38,906 bases of DNA from Acidobacteriota bacterium (lineage in GTDB: Bacteria > Acidobacteriota > CAIWXX01). The position numbers and the translations under genes are program-made. Position 1 is the first letter of the stretch, and every line of letters begins with the position of its first letter. Positions 8,560-17,063 of this stretch are shown here, piece by piece. The stretch covers positions 1 to 38,906 of the forward strand of contig JACPPM010000270.1 in the NCBI GenBank assembly GCA_016191015.1, given 5' to 3'. The notes below the pieces were generated by a model, which saw only the letters and a list, made by a program, of their open reading frames with translations, was not told where the DNA came from and ran no database searches.

Positions 8560-9920
8560 AACTCGTCCCCGGTCCACGGCTGCTCATCTGGGTTGCAGTC
8601 GTTGCCGTGCCGCTCTCGGCGCTACTCGGCCTGCCGCCACCGGCACCTCTTGTGGCGGCGGTGCTGCTGTCCGCCTTCGCCTTCGTGACGCTCGGCGACG
8701 CCTTCCGCTCCCTCGGCTCCCTCGACGGGATCGATGTTTCCTTGCCGGAAGTCGTGCGATTGACGAAGGACCGTGACGGTGAAATCGTGCTGCGTCTGAA
8801 GACTGCGCCCGGACGTGACCGCGAGCTCAGAATGGCGCTTCCTCTGCCGGTGGAAATCCGGGCGAGGCACGCCGAGATGACGATCCGTGTTCCTCACGAT
8901 CAACCGTTGTCGGTTCTCGCGTGGCCATGCCGTCCTCTCGAGCGAGGCTCCTACTCCATCGACCGCTGTCGCGTCGAAGGCAACTCGCCGCTCGGCTTCT
9001 GGCTCTATCGGGAAGCGCGGCCGCTAGCAACGGAGGTGCGTGTGTATCCGAATCTCTGGAACGAGAGGAAGACCGTGGGGGCACTTTTCCTCAACCGCGG
9101 CACCTTCGGCATTCACGCGCAGCGCCAGGTCGGCAAGGGGCGCGAGTTCGAGAAGCTCCGCGAGTACATCCCCGGAGACGATTTCGACGACATCCACTGG
9201 AAGGCGACCGGCAAGCGCGGGCGGCCCGTCACCAAGGTCTACCAGATCGAGCGGACGCAGGAGATCTATCTGGTCATCGACTCGTCGCGGCTGTCGGAGC
9301 GACGCCTTGCGGGCATCCGGCAGGCGGATGAGGAGGGAGTGGACGTTGCGGCGGAAACGGTTCTCGAACGGTACGTCACGGCAGCGCTCATCATGGCGCT
9401 CGCGGCCGAGCAGCAGGGGGATCTGTTCGGTCTGGTGACATACAGCGACAAGGTCGACCGCTTTGTGAGAGCGAAAAGCGGCAAGGGTCACTTCCAAATA
9501 TGTCGCGACACGCTCCATTCAATGCAGCCACGTCCGGTGACTCCGGATTTCGCCGAGGTCGCCACGTTTCTCCGCGCGAGGCTGCGGCGGCGCGCCCTGC
9601 TGGTGTTTCTGGCCGAGCTCGACGACCCGCTGCTTGCCGAGAGCTTTGCCCGGCACGTCGAGCTGATCGCCCGCCAACACCTCGTGCTGGCGAACATGCT
9701 GCGCCCGCTCGGGGCGCGACCCCTTTTTTCCGACCCTGGGGTGGCCGGCATCGACGACGTCTACCGGCACCTCGGAGGGCACTACATGTGGCAGAAGTTG
9801 CGGGAGCTCGAAAACGTCCTGCGCCGGCGCGGAGTTCAGTTCATGTTGCTGGAGAACGAGAAGCTGAGCGCTCAGCTTGTCTCGCAGTACCTCAACGTCA
9901 AGAGAAGGCAGATTCTCTAG
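8556..9920 (+). CDS. DUF58 domain protein (VWA-like MoxR partner)
   Basis: This 454-residue protein begins with two hydrophobic segments (about residues 5-45). An extracytoplasmic or linker region follows, then the diagnostic DUF58 motif GDDFDDIHWKATGKRGRP, which leads into a VWA-like fold (IYLVIDSSR). The family is thought to be a client or adaptor of MoxR ATPases. The start overlaps the MoxR stop (ATGA), so the two are probably made in fixed ratio. A palindromic repeat follows the gene before the SpoIIM-like gene. Confidence 0.92.
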   Translation: MKLVPGPRLLIWVAVVAVPLSALLGLPPPAPLVAAVLLSAFAFVTLGDAFRSLGSLDGIDVSLPEVVRLTKDRDGEIVLRLKTAPGRDRELRMALPLPVEIRARHAEMTIRVPHDQPLSVLAWPCRPLERGSYSIDRCRVEGNSPLGFWLYREARPLATEVRVYPNLWNERKTVGALFLNRGTFGIHAQRQVGKGREFEKLREYIPGDDFDDIHWKATGKRGRPVTKVYQIERTQEIYLVIDSSRLSERRLAGIRQADEEGVDVAAETVLERYVTAALIMALAAEQQGDLFGLVTYSDKVDRFVRAKSGKGHFQICRDTLHSMQPRPVTPDFAEVATFLRARLRRRALLVFLAELDDPLLAESFARHVELIARQHLVLANMLRPLGARPLFSDPGVAGIDDVYRHLGGHYMWQKLRELENVLRRRGVQFMLLENEKLSAQLVSQYLNVKRRQIL

Positions 9921-9994
9921 CCCGGATGATTCATGCACGACAAAGGCACGAAGACACAACCTCAGAATGACCGCTCCCGTTGGGCGGCAGTGGG

Positions 9995-10071
9995 GGTAGC
10001 CGCAGGCTTTAGCCTGCGCCGCACAAGCGGCGTCCCACACGCGAGAACGCGGGCTAAAGCCCGCGGCTACC
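9995..10071. repeat. REP-like intergenic palindrome
   Basis: Two arms, 9995-10017 and 10049-10071, are reverse complements apart from two positions. Each arm contains GGCTTTAGCC or its complement next to GGTAGCCGC. Similar GGCTTTAGCC palindromes occur as dispersed repeats in Acidobacteriota-like genomes (from memory). The element sits in the only sizeable gap (215 bp) of the MoxR operon and could separate expression of the SpoIIM/RDD genes from the upstream genes. Confidence 0.75.
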
Positions 10072-10135
10072 GGTGCTTCGGAGGAGTGCCGCGATTTCCG
10101 AATCTGACTGCACATCGCCGCGACGGGGTCACTCG

Positions 10136-11131
10136 GTGATCATCGATCTGCCTCGCTTCATCGCCGAAGAGCGTGCGCACTGGACTCGTCTGGAATCGAT
10201 TCTGGACAAGCTCGAGAGCGAACCCGAGCACAGGCTCGACCTCGCCGGGCTGAAGTCGTTCCATCTTCTGTACGAGCGCACCTCAGCGGACCTCGCGAAG
10301 GTCGCGACTTTTGCCTCCGAGCCTGAGCTGTTGCGATATCTCGAATCACTCGTGGCCCGGGCCTACGGCGAGATCCACGAGACTCGCGACAAGGCCCATC
10401 GGCTGGCCCCGCGGAATTGGTTGCTGCGCACGTTGCCGCAGACATTCAGGCGGCGTGTCGGAGCATTTTGGCTGGCGGTCGCGATCACGCTGCTGGGATG
10501 CGGTTTTGGCGGGATCGCCATCCAGTTCGACTCGGAGGCGCGCGAGGTGCTGATGCCGTTCGGCCATGCCCAGCAGGATCCGCGGGAGCGCGTGGCCACG
10601 GAAGAGAGTGCTGATAAGGATCGCCTCGAAGGCCAGAAATCACAGTTCTCGGCGTGGCTCATGACTCATAACATCCGTGTCTCCGTTTTCACCTTCGGGC
10701 TCGGGATCACATTCGGCCTCGGGACGATTATCATGCTTTTCTTTAACGGTGCGGTCCTCGGTGCCGTGGCCGTCGACTACGTGCTCGCCGGGGAGACCCA
10801 GTTCCTCCTGGGCTGGCTCCTCCCTCATGGCGTCGTCGAAATCCCGGCTATCCTGATTGCGGGCCAGGCAGGGCTGGTCCTCGCCCGCGCCCTGATCGGT
10901 TCGGCGCGGCCGGTTGGGGTGAGAGAGCGGCTGCGAGAGGCGTCCGCGGACCTGGTGACTCTGATCGCAGGAGTCGCAATTCTGCTGGTGTGGGCAGGCA
11001 TCGTCGAGGCGTTCCTCTCGCAGTACCACGAGCCCTTTGTCCCATACTGGCTCAAGATCGCGTTCGGGATTGTGGAGCTCTGCGTGTTGGGCGGGTTCTT
11101 GGCGTTCGCGGGACGCGCGAAGGCGGCGTGA
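10136..11131 (+). CDS. SpoIIM/DUF95-like stage II sporulation protein M family membrane protein
   Basis: This 331-residue protein starts at GTG 10136 (VIIDLPRFIAEERAHWTRLE). An N-terminal helical region is followed by the SpoIIM-type core: a membrane helix near residues 112-130, a large loop, then helices including HNIRVSVFTFGLGITFGLGT and a glycine-rich segment ending in LLPHGVVEIPAILIAGQAG. H-G-x-x-E-I-P is the characteristic SpoIIM motif. In non-sporulating bacteria the family recurs beside RDD, MoxR and DUF58 genes and does not imply sporulation. Its stop overlaps the next start as GTGA. Confidence 0.88.
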   Translation: MIIDLPRFIAEERAHWTRLESILDKLESEPEHRLDLAGLKSFHLLYERTSADLAKVATFASEPELLRYLESLVARAYGEIHETRDKAHRLAPRNWLLRTLPQTFRRRVGAFWLAVAITLLGCGFGGIAIQFDSEAREVLMPFGHAQQDPRERVATEESADKDRLEGQKSQFSAWLMTHNIRVSVFTFGLGITFGLGTIIMLFFNGAVLGAVAVDYVLAGETQFLLGWLLPHGVVEIPAILIAGQAGLVLARALIGSARPVGVRERLREASADLVTLIAGVAILLVWAGIVEAFLSQYHEPFVPYWLKIAFGIVELCVLGGFLAFAGRAKAA

Positions 11132-11931
11132 TCGTGTCGGTGGCGAGCTCGCTCCAGATCAAGACTCCCGAGGGGGTCGTGTTCTCGCTGATCCTCGCAG
11201 GGCCGGTCAGCCGGTTCCTGGCCTGGACGATCGACCTGGCCTGTGTGGCCGCCATCTCGAGCATCCTCGGCAAACTCATCATGCTGCTCATGCTGATCAG
11301 CCCGGATCTTGGCGGCGCCGTGCGCATGGTGCTCTACTTCGCGGTCTCCATCGGTTACGGAATGGTCCTCGAGTGGAAATGGCGGGGGCAAACCGTCGGC
11401 AAGAAGTTGCTCAGGTTGCGCGTCATGGACGAACACGGGTTGAAGCTTCGTGTCAGCCAGATCGTCGTGCGCAATCTCCTCCGGGGGGTCGATGCCCTGC
11501 CTCTCCTGTACGGTGTCGGGGGCGTCGCATGCCTGCTGAGCCGTCGCGCGCAGCGGCTCGGTGACTTCGCCGCGAACACGGTCGTCGTCCGAACTCCGAA
11601 GATCGCAGAGCCTGACCTCGATCAGATCCTCGGGACCACCTTCAACTCGCTCGCCGAACACCCTCACCTCGCCGCTCGCCTCCGCCAGCGAGTCTCCCCG
11701 CGCGAAGCCACCGCGGCCCTCCAAGCCCTGCTCCGCCGAGACCAGCTTGAAGCCACAGCGCGACTCGCGCTCTTCCACGAGCTGGCGGCACATTTCCGCG
11801 CCGCCGTGGCGTTTCCGGAGGAGGCTACCGAGGGAATCACCGACGAGCAATACGTCCGCAATGTTCTCGATATCCTCTTCCGGAGGATGCAGACTGTCAT
11901 CGCCACCCGGCTGCCTCCTGAGCCGGCATGA
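11128..11931 (+). CDS. RDD family membrane protein
   Basis: This 267-residue protein has an RDD domain in its first 150 residues: R-F-L-A-W-T-I-D-L in the first helix, a second helix near 60-80, then G-Q-T-V-G-K-K-L-L-R-L-R-V and a third hydrophobic stretch ending in L-G-D-F-A-A-N-T-V-V-V. The C-terminal 100 residues are a helical extension of unknown function. GTG 11128 overlaps the SpoIIM stop. Together with the RDD protein at 2516 it brackets the operon, so the two may form related membrane subunits. Confidence 0.88.
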   Translation: MIVSVASSLQIKTPEGVVFSLILAGPVSRFLAWTIDLACVAAISSILGKLIMLLMLISPDLGGAVRMVLYFAVSIGYGMVLEWKWRGQTVGKKLLRLRVMDEHGLKLRVSQIVVRNLLRGVDALPLLYGVGGVACLLSRRAQRLGDFAANTVVVRTPKIAEPDLDQILGTTFNSLAEHPHLAARLRQRVSPREATAALQALLRRDQLEATARLALFHELAAHFRAAVAFPEEATEGITDEQYVRNVLDILFRRMQTVIATRLPPEPA

Positions 11932-12022
11932 CGACTTGATCCGGGAGGCCTCGACCGTCGCGTTCTGTACGCTCGGACGCGAAGGTATAGGTCAGCCGCC
12001 GAGTCTCCACTAGCTTTGCGGA

Positions 12023-12094
12023 GCTCTGTGCCATCTGCGGTTTCGCACGGAACGCCCTCGCCCAAATCGGCGCCTCGACTTTGCCGCAGTCCTG
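12023..12094. repeat. Dispersed intergenic repeat, copy 2
   Basis: This is the second copy of the 72-bp element at 2306-2377, in the same orientation. It ends 11 bp before the TTGACA box of the vapBC promoter. Confidence 0.7.
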
Positions 12095-12105
12095 CGTAGA
12101 CCCCG

Positions 12106-12142
12106 TTGACAATGTTATCATCGACAGCTAGCATGATAACAT
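12106..12142 (+). promoter_or_regulatory. vapBC promoter with overlapping operator
   Basis: TTGACA (12106-12111), a 17-bp spacer and TAGCAT (12129-12134) form the promoter. A perfect inverted repeat, ATGTTATCAT (12112-12121) and ATGATAACAT (12133-12142), covers the spacer, the -10 box and the first bases of the antitoxin start codon. A transcript starting 7 nt after the -10 box would begin at or next to the ATG, so the mRNA may be leaderless. Autorepression by the antitoxin is the norm for VapB proteins. Confidence 0.75.
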
Positions 12143-12371
12143 GATACGAACTCAGATTTCCTTCGACGCAAAACTGTACGAGGCCGCCCGTCGGGAAGCC
12201 GGACGCCGGCGGATCTCGCTTTCGGAAATGTGCCGTCGCGCGCTCCGGGATGCGCTCGCCGATGTGCCCACGACGGCACCGTGGATGCGCTACGCGGGTG
12301 CTGTCGCATCGGGCGATCCGAATGCCAGCGACACTGTGGATGTCGTCGTCTATGGTCGTGAGGAGCCGTGA
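12141..12371 (+). CDS. VapB-type ribbon-helix-helix antitoxin
   Basis: This 76-residue protein begins MIRTQISFDAKLYEAARREA, a beta strand followed by a helix as in ribbon-helix-helix DNA-binding antitoxins, then a second helix (ISLSEMCRRALRDAL). The acidic C-terminal tail should wrap the toxin. It overlaps the toxin gene by 4 bp (GTGA). There is no Shine-Dalgarno sequence, which agrees with the leaderless promoter prediction. Confidence 0.85.
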   Translation: MIRTQISFDAKLYEAARREAGRRRISLSEMCRRALRDALADVPTTAPWMRYAGAVASGDPNASDTVDVVVYGREEP

Positions 12372-12796
12372 AACGAGCGGCGAGACGATTCGATGTGTTC
12401 CTGGATTCTGGGATCTTCATAGCCCTCCTGGATCGAAGTGATCGATGGCATCCGGCCGCCAAGGCATTGTTCGCATCTCCGCCGAAGAGCTGGTGTACTT
12501 CTCTCCTGGTAGTGTCGGAATCCTATTCATGGTTCCTCCATCGGCTCGGCGAACAACCGGCCCGTGTTTTCCGGGCTTTCTTGCGGGATCTGAGAGGTGT
12601 CGCGCTGCTGGAAGCGACCGGCGCGCGCCATAGATCCACGCTCGGCATGCTCGACCGGCTGCGCGGGAGCAAACTGACGTACGTCGACGCATCGTCCCTC
12701 GCCCTCATCCAGCTCCACAGCATCCGCGAAGTGTGGGGTACTGATGATCACCTGAGGTTGCTGGGGGCGCGAGTCACACCCGGCTCATTTCGCTAG
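12368..12796 (+). CDS. VapC-type PIN domain ribonuclease toxin
   Basis: This 142-residue PIN domain protein should cleave RNA with bound magnesium. The acidic residues expected for PIN proteins are present: Asp13 (FLDSGIFIALLD), Glu51 (VVSESYSW), Asp107 (YVDASSLALI) and Asp126/Asp127 (GTDDHLR). The start is GTG overlapping the antitoxin stop. Its length is normal for VapC. Confidence 0.9.
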   Translation: MKRAARRFDVFLDSGIFIALLDRSDRWHPAAKALFASPPKSWCTSLLVVSESYSWFLHRLGEQPARVFRAFLRDLRGVALLEATGARHRSTLGMLDRLRGSKLTYVDASSLALIQLHSIREVWGTDDHLRLLGARVTPGSFR

Positions 12797-12849
12797 GCTT
12801 GTGGGTGCGCCTGCAGCACCAGATGATCCGGCTGCGTAGAGCTTCGATT

Positions 12850-14595
12850 TCACCGCGGCGCTACACGCACCCTCATGATTCCGACGCCCGTGGATGGCAG
12901 CAGCGTGACGAGTGTGCCCGTCGCGTCCGCCTTGACTCTTCGCGCCCGGCTCGAGACGATCGCGGCGCAGCCGTTGCCGCTCGATCGGATCGTATCGACT
13001 GTCACCTTGTACCTTTTCCGCGGTGACAGTCCACGGACCGCCACGTTGATCGATGGGATCGCGGCGTTGTCGCGGTGCGCTACGAGGATTTCGGTCGCCC
13101 GATCCTTCTTCACGGCCGCGATGCGCAGATTCGACCAGGCTTCGCTCGAATCTCCCCCAATGCTCGCTCCGAGCACGCGCCCGGCTCTGAGATCGCTGAG
13201 GAACTTCATCGCATGGTAGGTCGCTCTCCGGCAGGCGATATTCGATGCCGGGATATCGCAACCGAGGGGATCACCGAGGTCCATTTTTTCGTGAACCGAG
13301 GAGACGAGCGACTGATAGGGGAATCCTTCACACTCGGGTGGTCCGTCGAGATTCCAGGTGTAGTAGTGTGCGGACCGTATCCTCGGCTCTCCGCCGGCAC
13401 CGATCTCCAGCCAGTCGATGATCGAGCTGATCATGTGCGCGGCTTCCTTCGACAGGCGAACATCGTCAGGCATGGTGCCGTCCTCGGCCTCGAAGTTTCC
13501 GAAAGTGCCATTCCACCCGCACAGGTATTGCGGGATGTTTTCGCGGAATCCGAGCTCGCGCAGCACACCGCGGATGTGCTCCGCGCCCTCCAGCAGGCGG
13601 CCGGGGCCGAATCCGTCGAGCCCGTACCAGTAGTAGCCCTGCCATCCGATCGCCGACGGTTCGAAGCCCGGATCGAGGCTCTTGAGCGCTTCCAGCCAAT
13701 CTTCGATTCCGAGGGCGTCCGGATTGGCCTGGAGCTCCTGTGTGAAAACGCGCGAGTAGGTGCTCGTGGCCGGCGCGACAAGCTTGACCTGCGGCAGGCT
13801 CTCCGTCAAGGCCCTCTGAGTCAGGATATAGAGCTCGGCGTGATCCCGGGCGCGCTCTTTCGAACTGAGCGGACGATCTTTCCCATAAAAGAGGTTTTCG
13901 TACTCGCCGAAAAAGTAAATCGTGGGCTGTTGCCACCCGATCTCCGCGAGATACCTCCCCACCTCTCTCATCACGGCGATCCACTCCTCGGGGTCCGCGG
14001 GCGACATCGACATCCAGTTCGGACTTGCCGGAGCGTGCGACAGTGTTCGCGGCATCGCGCCCAGGCCCAACCCCATCTGGTCGATCCCCATTCCGAGGCG
14101 ACTTGCCAAGGTCGCTCGATAGGAAGCGAAGTCCGCCACATCGATCCACAGATCGCGTCGGAGGCCAAGGGGTCCCCGGGCCGCCGTGCCCGGTCTCGTC
14201 GCGGATCGCAGGACGCGGATCCCACCTTCCGGAAAGTAGTACTCATCGTTGAGCAGGGGGACACTGTCCGTGCGCATCCGCAGCTCCTTCCAAGCGCGCG
14301 ATTCGAATCTGTCCCAGTAGTTCCACGTCATCCCCTGAATAGCGACGTAGTTGGAAAGGACCTCCGCGCTGCCGAGGTCGGCACGCCGATCGATTGAGAG
14401 GTCGACGAGGTCGTCGACGCGCGCGACCTCCGCGGCGCCACCACGGATAGGGAGCAGAACACTCAATCCGAATCCGAAGAAAGCCGCCGCGAATTGCATA
14501 GGGCCGAGCTCACCACTCCGCTCCCCTACCTTCGGTGAGGGGTCTCGCCCTGCAGCGCGTCCGGACCGCAAGGATTCGTCGGTTTCTGATCTCAT
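12850..14595 (-). CDS. Secreted glycoside-hydrolase-like protein
   Basis: This 581-residue protein has a hydrophobic stretch (MQFAAAFFGFGLSVLLP) ending in GGAA and beginning at about residue 32, read as a signal peptide with an unusually long charged N-region. The body has the look of a TIM-barrel glycosidase followed by a beta-sandwich, as in GH39-like enzymes: IYFFGEYENLFY may hold the acid/base glutamate, and QYLCGWNGTFGNFEAEDG lies near the end of the barrel. I do not recognise a specific family or substrate. ATG 14595 is chosen because GGAGGTGATG precedes it, although the frame is open up to 14829. A shorter start at the Met of MQFAAAFF would give a conventional signal peptide. Confidence 0.6.
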   Translation of the reverse strand: MRSETDESLRSGRAAGRDPSPKVGERSGELGPMQFAAAFFGFGLSVLLPIRGGAAEVARVDDLVDLSIDRRADLGSAEVLSNYVAIQGMTWNYWDRFESRAWKELRMRTDSVPLLNDEYYFPEGGIRVLRSATRPGTAARGPLGLRRDLWIDVADFASYRATLASRLGMGIDQMGLGLGAMPRTLSHAPASPNWMSMSPADPEEWIAVMREVGRYLAEIGWQQPTIYFFGEYENLFYGKDRPLSSKERARDHAELYILTQRALTESLPQVKLVAPATSTYSRVFTQELQANPDALGIEDWLEALKSLDPGFEPSAIGWQGYYWYGLDGFGPGRLLEGAEHIRGVLRELGFRENIPQYLCGWNGTFGNFEAEDGTMPDDVRLSKEAAHMISSIIDWLEIGAGGEPRIRSAHYYTWNLDGPPECEGFPYQSLVSSVHEKMDLGDPLGCDIPASNIACRRATYHAMKFLSDLRAGRVLGASIGGDSSEAWSNLRIAAVKKDRATEILVAHRDNAAIPSINVAVRGLSPRKRYKVTVDTIRSSGNGCAAIVSSRARRVKADATGTLVTLLPSTGVGIMRVRVAPR

Positions 14596-14965
14596 GGCAT
14601 CACCTCCTACGTAAGTCCCTGTTCGCACAAGACGTGCCAAGCCAAGCCCCGCCCCTGCTCCAACTCGACCGGGACTGCAACTCATGGAGAATCCTGACAG
14701 AGCGTGCGGAGGCACATGGGTGCGGCGGTCGCCGCTCCGTTTCACTCGTACGAAAACCGAAGGATGTGTCTTCGATTTCCAAGACAACACATGCGAGATG
14801 TCGTCGACCTCTTCTCCCGCTGGATTCAACCTGACGCGCGGCGCCGTGCGTGATAGCCTGAGAGAGACAGAGAGGGTGGCAATGCCAGGTGTTCGCTGAT
14901 TACGGACCCGACTATCCTCGTCCCGGGTTCTTCCGTATTGTCGCGTAACTCACAGGAGGTGGCCG
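14596..14965. other. Divergent intergenic region with no recognised gene
   Basis: This gap lies between the divergent glycosidase-like and patatin-like genes. Both genes have strong Shine-Dalgarno sequences at its edges (GGAGGTGAT on the minus strand, AGGAGGT on the plus strand). I see no convincing promoter box or RNA structure in the middle. Confidence 0.5.
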
Positions 14966-16993
14966 ATGCCGGATGCGTTTCAGGCGGCTCGAGAAGAATG
15001 CGATCTGGTGATGAAGGGCGGCGTCACCAGCGGGATGGTCTATCCGCCCCTCCTTCTTCGCCTCGCCACAAAGTATCGGTTCCGCCACATCGGGGGGACA
15101 TCGGCCGGGGCGATTGCGGCCGCCGCTGCGGCTGCGGCCGAATACGGGCGTGAATCGGGCGGATTCGGCCGCTTGGAGGAGCTTCAAAACAAGCTGTGCG
15201 AGAAGGGATTCCTGCGCAGCCTCTTCCAACCTTCTGCGAAAACGCGCCCCCTTCTGGATACCGCGATTGACTTCGCTGCGGCCATCAAGGAATGGCGGTC
15301 GAAGTCGAACCCAGCGGGATCACAGGCGCGCAGATTCGCGGGGCTCGCGTGGCTGATGCGCCGTGTTCTCGCCAGTTCGCACAAGTCCGCCTTCGACACC
15401 GGCACTCTCATCTCGGCGCTGGCAGGGCTCGGAGTGGCGGGAGCGATCACCCTCGTCGTATGGCTGGTGCTGCTCGTCGCCGGCCGGGTGCCAGGCGGCC
15501 CCGCGCTGACAGGTCTGCTTGCGGTGCTCGGAGGCCTCTGCGCCTTGAGCTTCGGCCTCATCGGTGGCGCGCTTTGGTGCGCGATCGACCTCGTCAGGAT
15601 TCTCCTGAACGAGGTGCCTGCGAACTTCGTTGGTGTCTGCACGGGCAGAAAAGACCCGGGCTCCGCCGACGACACCGTGGTGCTCACGGACTGGCTTCAC
15701 GATGAGATCAACAGGCTCGCGGGACTGCCGGTCGACGGTGATGCGCTGACCTTCGGCCAGCTCGAAGAGAAGAAGATTCTGTTGCGAATGATGGCATCGA
15801 ACCTCAGCCAGGGACGCCCTCATCGACTCCCGTTCGAGAACCGTTTCATCTTCAACGAGGCAGAGATCGCCAAACTCTTCCCAGGGGTGATCTGCGAACA
15901 GCTCAAGCGCGATGCTCACCGCAGCGATCGACTCTCACTTCCTGAAGGCTACTTCTTTCTCCCGGATCCGAAAGATCTGCCGGTGGTCGTGGCCACGCGC
16001 CTGAGCCTCAGCTTTCCGATTCTCATCAGCGCGGTGCCCCTGTACACAGTGGACTGGGGTACGCTGAGATCCGGGAAGCGCGTTGGTCCCCTGGAGATCG
16101 CAGTGGATCAGCTACAGGCCAACTGGTTCAGCGACGGCGGGATCTGCAGCAATTTCCCGATCCACTTCTTCGACCGCTGGCTGCCGACGCGGCCGACGTT
16201 CGGGATCAAGCTCGCGGCTCTACCGCCCAAAGCGATGGAGAAGAGGGAGCTGGACGACGAACGGGTGAGCGCGCGATTTCTCGCACGGCAGTCGGACAAC
16301 GTCTTCTCGATCCCCGCGAAACAGCTCGATCCCGATCAGCTTCCCGATGTGGACGATTCGGGCGAGTGTTTCGAACCTGCCGGATCCGGCGACCACGAAA
16401 TCGATCGGGCAGTATGCCTGCCTCGCGCAAACGAGACGATGGCCGCCGAGTGGGTGCCGCTGGAGGGCAACGATGCCAACGGAGGGGCCCCCGGCCTCCT
16501 GCAGTTCGTATGGGCGATCTTCGCGACGGCACAGAACTATCGCGACAATGCACAAGCGATGCTGCCGAGCTACAAGGAGCGCATCGTGCAGATCCGGCTC
16601 AGCAGCGACGAAGGGGGGCTCAATCTCGCGATGGGACCCGACGTCATGCAGAAAGTTGTCGCAAAGGGAAACCGTGCGGGAGAGCTGTTGACACGCTTTC
16701 GCTTTGACCATCACCAATGGGTCAGGTTGCAGGTGTTGATGGCGCAGCTCGAACGCGAGCTCACCACGATGGTCGGTGCGCTCGACAGGAAGGGATTCGA
16801 CCTCGCTGCCGTGATCGACCAACAGATCCACTCGGCGGATCGCTTCCCCTACGCGCGAGACAAGCTGTGGTGCGCAAGGGCGACGGAAAGGATCACCGAG
16901 CTGAGATCGATGGTCGCCCGCTGGAATAAGTCGGCCTTCCAGGAATCCGTCCCCAGGCCGAAAGCCAGCCTTCGCGTGACGCCGGAGAGCTAG
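14966..16993 (+). CDS. Patatin-like phospholipase with membrane insert
   Basis: This 675-residue protein opens with the patatin hallmarks: an oxyanion glycine stretch (LVMKGGVTSGMVYPPLLLRL) and the nucleophile elbow GGTSAG with Ser46. The partner aspartate lies in SDGGICSNFP (Asp390), so a Ser-Asp catalytic dyad for acyl-ester hydrolysis is complete. Between them, roughly residues 138-205 carry two strongly hydrophobic segments (ALAGLGVAGAITLVVWLVLL and LTGLLAVLGGLCALSFGLIG), which would tether the enzyme to a membrane. The C-terminal 250 residues are helical and of unknown function. AGGAGGT stands 5 nt before the ATG. The gene looks monocistronic. Confidence 0.88.
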   Translation: MPDAFQAAREECDLVMKGGVTSGMVYPPLLLRLATKYRFRHIGGTSAGAIAAAAAAAAEYGRESGGFGRLEELQNKLCEKGFLRSLFQPSAKTRPLLDTAIDFAAAIKEWRSKSNPAGSQARRFAGLAWLMRRVLASSHKSAFDTGTLISALAGLGVAGAITLVVWLVLLVAGRVPGGPALTGLLAVLGGLCALSFGLIGGALWCAIDLVRILLNEVPANFVGVCTGRKDPGSADDTVVLTDWLHDEINRLAGLPVDGDALTFGQLEEKKILLRMMASNLSQGRPHRLPFENRFIFNEAEIAKLFPGVICEQLKRDAHRSDRLSLPEGYFFLPDPKDLPVVVATRLSLSFPILISAVPLYTVDWGTLRSGKRVGPLEIAVDQLQANWFSDGGICSNFPIHFFDRWLPTRPTFGIKLAALPPKAMEKRELDDERVSARFLARQSDNVFSIPAKQLDPDQLPDVDDSGECFEPAGSGDHEIDRAVCLPRANETMAAEWVPLEGNDANGGAPGLLQFVWAIFATAQNYRDNAQAMLPSYKERIVQIRLSSDEGGLNLAMGPDVMQKVVAKGNRAGELLTRFRFDHHQWVRLQVLMAQLERELTTMVGALDRKGFDLAAVIDQQIHSADRFPYARDKLWCARATERITELRSMVARWNKSAFQESVPRPKASLRVTPES

Positions 16994-17008
16994 CTGCTCG
17001 CAGCTAGC
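16989..17008. terminator. Perfect hairpin over the patatin stop codon
   Basis: GCTAGCTGC (16989-16997) and GCAGCTAGC (17000-17008) form a perfect 9-bp stem with a 2-nt loop, and the stem includes the TAG stop. No U-tract follows, so termination is possible but unproven. It lies between two convergent genes. Confidence 0.45.
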
Positions 17009-17063
17009 CCCGGAGCATGATCGAGATCGTCTGATCGCAACAAGCCGTGGGCCGACGCCGCGC

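Noticed and set aside
10136-11131. SpoIIM homologue as evidence for sporulation
   Set aside because: The family is common beside MoxR and RDD genes in bacteria that do not sporulate, and no other sporulation gene is present.
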